In this document: positions 62,461 to 64,000 of the stretch, in pieces
Layout: every line of letters starts with the position of its first letter
How positions within the stretch are numbered: position 1 is the first letter of the stretch
Assembly: GCA_005239435.1 (NCBI GenBank)
Contig: ML241305.1
Coordinates: 186,001-250,000, forward strand
From: Halorussus salinisoli
GTDB taxonomy: Archaea; Halobacteriota; Halobacteria; Halobacteriales; Haladaptataceae
DNA length: 64,000 nt
Reading direction: 5' to 3'
The notes under the pieces: generated by a model
Told to the model about the DNA's origin: nothing
Databases searched by the model: none
The model's input: the letters and a program-made list of their open reading frames with translations, nothing else
Made by a program: the position numbers and the translations under genes

Positions 62461-63384
62461 TTAGAATCGTCCGCCCGGGCCGCCGGGACCGCCCGGCCCC
62501 CTTCCGGGGCCGCCGCCACCGCCGAGTTGGAGTTCCTGTGGCGCGCGCTCGCCCTCCCGCTTGAGTTTCGCGCCGTAGGCGAGACCGATCGCGACGCCCG
62601 CGAGGTGGGCCAACTGGGCGACACCGCCAGCGCCGATGCCACCGGTCGCACTGACGAACACCGAGTAACCGACGAACAGCGTGGTCGCCAGCCAGAGCGG
62701 CATGGGCAGGATGAAGTAGAGGTAGATGGTCAGGTTGGGGTTCAGCACGGTCAGCACGCCCAGAATCGCGGCAATCGCACCGCTCGCGCCGACGACGCCG
62801 CTCGCCACGCCGGGCGACATGACTGCCGAGACGCCCGCCTGCGCGAGACCCGCGGCCATCCCGGAGACGAGGAACAGCGCGACGAACTTCTTCGACCCGA
62901 TTCGGCGCTCGACCACCGGCCCGAAGAAGTAGAGGACGATGGAGTTCAGCGCGATGTGGCCGAAGCCACCGTGAGCGAAGATGGACGTGACCCACGTCCA
63001 GACTCGGAAGAGGTGAGTGGACTGGAGGACGAATATCGGCCCGACGAGCCGCGGAGCCGTGAGTTGGACCACGAGTTGCGCGGCGAAGGTGAGCCACATC
63101 AGGCCCAGGAACACGAACGTCATGTTCTCCCGGAAGTAGCCCAGCGGGCCACCCGGACCCGTGTTGACGCCGATTCGGTCGGTGACGCCGCCCGAGGAAC
63201 GGCCGCGGTCGTTCACGCTGTCGTCGAACCCGCTGTCGAACACGCCCTCGGGGTCGTTCCATTCGTTCATGCCCGGACAGTCGTGACTCTCCGGGAGTCG
63301 ATGGGTCGAACAGTAAGTACCGCCGCATCTCCGGCAGTTGTACGGCATATTCTCGTGCTCGCCACACTCGTCGCACTGCGCCAT
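62461..63384 (-). CDS. Rhomboid protease with AN1 zinc finger
   Basis: A 307-residue protein. The N-terminal AN1 finger (CDECGEHENMPYNCRRCGGT and YCSTHRLPESHDCPG) binds zinc. A six-helix rhomboid core follows, with the catalytic Ser201 in GASGAIAA and His260 in AQLAHLAG, and HGGFGHIALNSIV. The C-terminal tail is glycine-rich. This AN1-rhomboid layout is known in haloarchaea (RhoII of H. volcanii). It cleaves membrane proteins within the bilayer. Confidence 0.9.
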   Translation of the reverse strand: MAQCDECGEHENMPYNCRRCGGTYCSTHRLPESHDCPGMNEWNDPEGVFDSGFDDSVNDRGRSSGGVTDRIGVNTGPGGPLGYFRENMTFVFLGLMWLTFAAQLVVQLTAPRLVGPIFVLQSTHLFRVWTWVTSIFAHGGFGHIALNSIVLYFFGPVVERRIGSKKFVALFLVSGMAAGLAQAGVSAVMSPGVASGVVGASGAIAAILGVLTVLNPNLTIYLYFILPMPLWLATTLFVGYSVFVSATGGIGAGGVAQLAHLAGVAIGLAYGAKLKREGERAPQELQLGGGGGPGRGPGGPGGPGGRF

Positions 63385-63500
63385 TGTCGGTCACTTGGGG
63401 GTCGGACCTGAAAGGGATTTGGGTCGTCACGCGTCGTGCCGGAACGACGGGACCGGAAATCGGACCTGTCAGTTTCCTAGGATGGGCTCGAACTCGGGAC

Positions 63501-64000
63501 TCACTCCGGCTTCTTTCCGCCGTACACCGCGAAGTTGTAGTACTGCCAGATGGACGTGACCGATTCGAATCCGGTCTCCCGAAGCCAGACGAGTTGGTCG
63601 GTCAGCGTCGAGGGGTCGTCGTAGTCGTCGCTGGCCTGCCACTCGTCCATGAAGTCCTCCTCCTGCCACCCCTTCGAGCGCACCCAGTTCTCTATCATCT
63701 CGCCCGACAGCGTTTCGAGGTGCGGGGCGTCGAACCGAATCACGTCGCCGTTGATGAACCACCCGCCGGGGGTCAGCGACTCGTAGATGGCGTCGAAGAG
63801 GGTCTGCTTCTGGGTCACGTCGAGGTGGTGAACCGCCAGCGACGAGACCACGAGGTCGTACTCGTCTTCCGCCGCCGGGTAGTCGTCCGGGAAGGCTCCG
63901 CAGTCGAGGGTCGCCCGGTCGCCGAACGTCTCCAACTTTCGCTCGGCCTCGTCGAGCATCTGCTCGCTGTGGTCCACCGCGAAGACGGTACTCTTCGGGA
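63501..64000 (-). CDS. SAM-dependent methyltransferase, partial
   Basis: The frame continues past the right edge of the window, so the N-terminus is missing. The visible part has TVFAVDHSEQMLDEAERKLE, LDCGAFPDDYP, YDLVVSSLAVHHLD and LTPGGWFINGD, typical of class I methyltransferases. The C-terminal lid ends NFAVYGGKKPE. Substrate unknown. Confidence 0.75.
   Translation of the reverse strand, partial: PKSTVFAVDHSEQMLDEAERKLETFGDRATLDCGAFPDDYPAAEDEYDLVVSSLAVHHLDVTQKQTLFDAIYESLTPGGWFINGDVIRFDAPHLETLSGEMIENWVRSKGWQEEDFMDEWQASDDYDDPSTLTDQLVWLRETGFESVTSIWQYYNFAVYGGKKPE

Noticed and set aside
1-64000. CRISPR array or cas genes
   Set aside because: No regularly spaced direct repeats of the right length and no Cas proteins were found.

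Overview
The window comes from the chromosome of a haloarchaeon (class Halobacteria). The DNA is GC-rich and strongly GC-biased at third codon positions, and the proteins are acidic. Many families are halobacterial: HalOD1, a HTH-10 regulator, DUF5789/5797/5798-type proteins, a uS10-like paralogue, and family B DNA polymerase with Mre11/Rad50, FEN1 and Nre. AT-rich TATA boxes often lie close to start codons, as expected for leaderless transcripts. An intron-containing tRNA-Gln(UUG) and an archaeal 7S SRP RNA support the assignment. I cannot name the genus from sequence alone.

Layout. 1-6.4 kb: the end of a Nre repair protein, small conserved proteins, a HalOD1 protein, a truncated halocyanin-like gene, an M20 amidohydrolase and a NhaC-type antiporter. 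6.4-15.8 kb: a uS10-like paralogue, Nudix hydrolase, DUF5787, enoyl-CoA hydratase, a frameshifted membrane protein, an MFS carrier, a PiT phosphate transporter and a cupin/zinc-ribbon fusion. 15.8-23.7 kb: UspA, a wHTH/zinc-ribbon regulator, threonine synthase, a DtxR/FeoA regulator, LysE, an HD protein, AlaX and two copies of a structured repeat. 23.9-29.4 kb: tRNA-Gln next to a decayed HNH endonuclease, then an iron-sulfur block read leftward as sufC-sufB-sufD-ferritin-like-DtxR. 29.5-39 kb: replication and repair (PolB, Mre11-Rad50, FEN1) with small proteins. 39-49.9 kb: regulators, a FAD-Rieske oxidoreductase, a haem-copper-oxidase-like membrane protein divergent from a HTH-10 regulator, a HAD hydrolase and cysteine synthase. 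50-52.9 kb: SRP RNA, MscS, a YhbY-type RNA-binding protein, a BASS transporter and RNase P component 4. 53-64 kb: two glycosyltransferases, an HD hydrolase, an ArsA/Get3 ATPase, a GntP permease facing glycerate kinase, SDR, endonuclease V, AN1-rhomboid and a partial methyltransferase.

How the genes may work together. The clearest unit is iron and Fe-S homeostasis. A perfect palindrome of the form TTAG-N6-CTAA sits directly in front of sufC, and the same architecture with a different centre sits in front of the DtxR/FeoA gene at 19.3 kb. A second, short DtxR-type regulator closes the suf/ferritin gene series; it has lost canonical metal-ligand positions and carries a Cys cluster. This suggests one iron/Fe-S circuit with two sensors. 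A second theme is PCNA-linked DNA metabolism: Nre, PolB and FEN1 all end in PIP-box-like tails, and Mre11/Rad50 lie between PolB and FEN1. Several promoters carry unusually regular inverted repeats, and some intergenic gaps hold long GC-rich palindromes or repeat elements.
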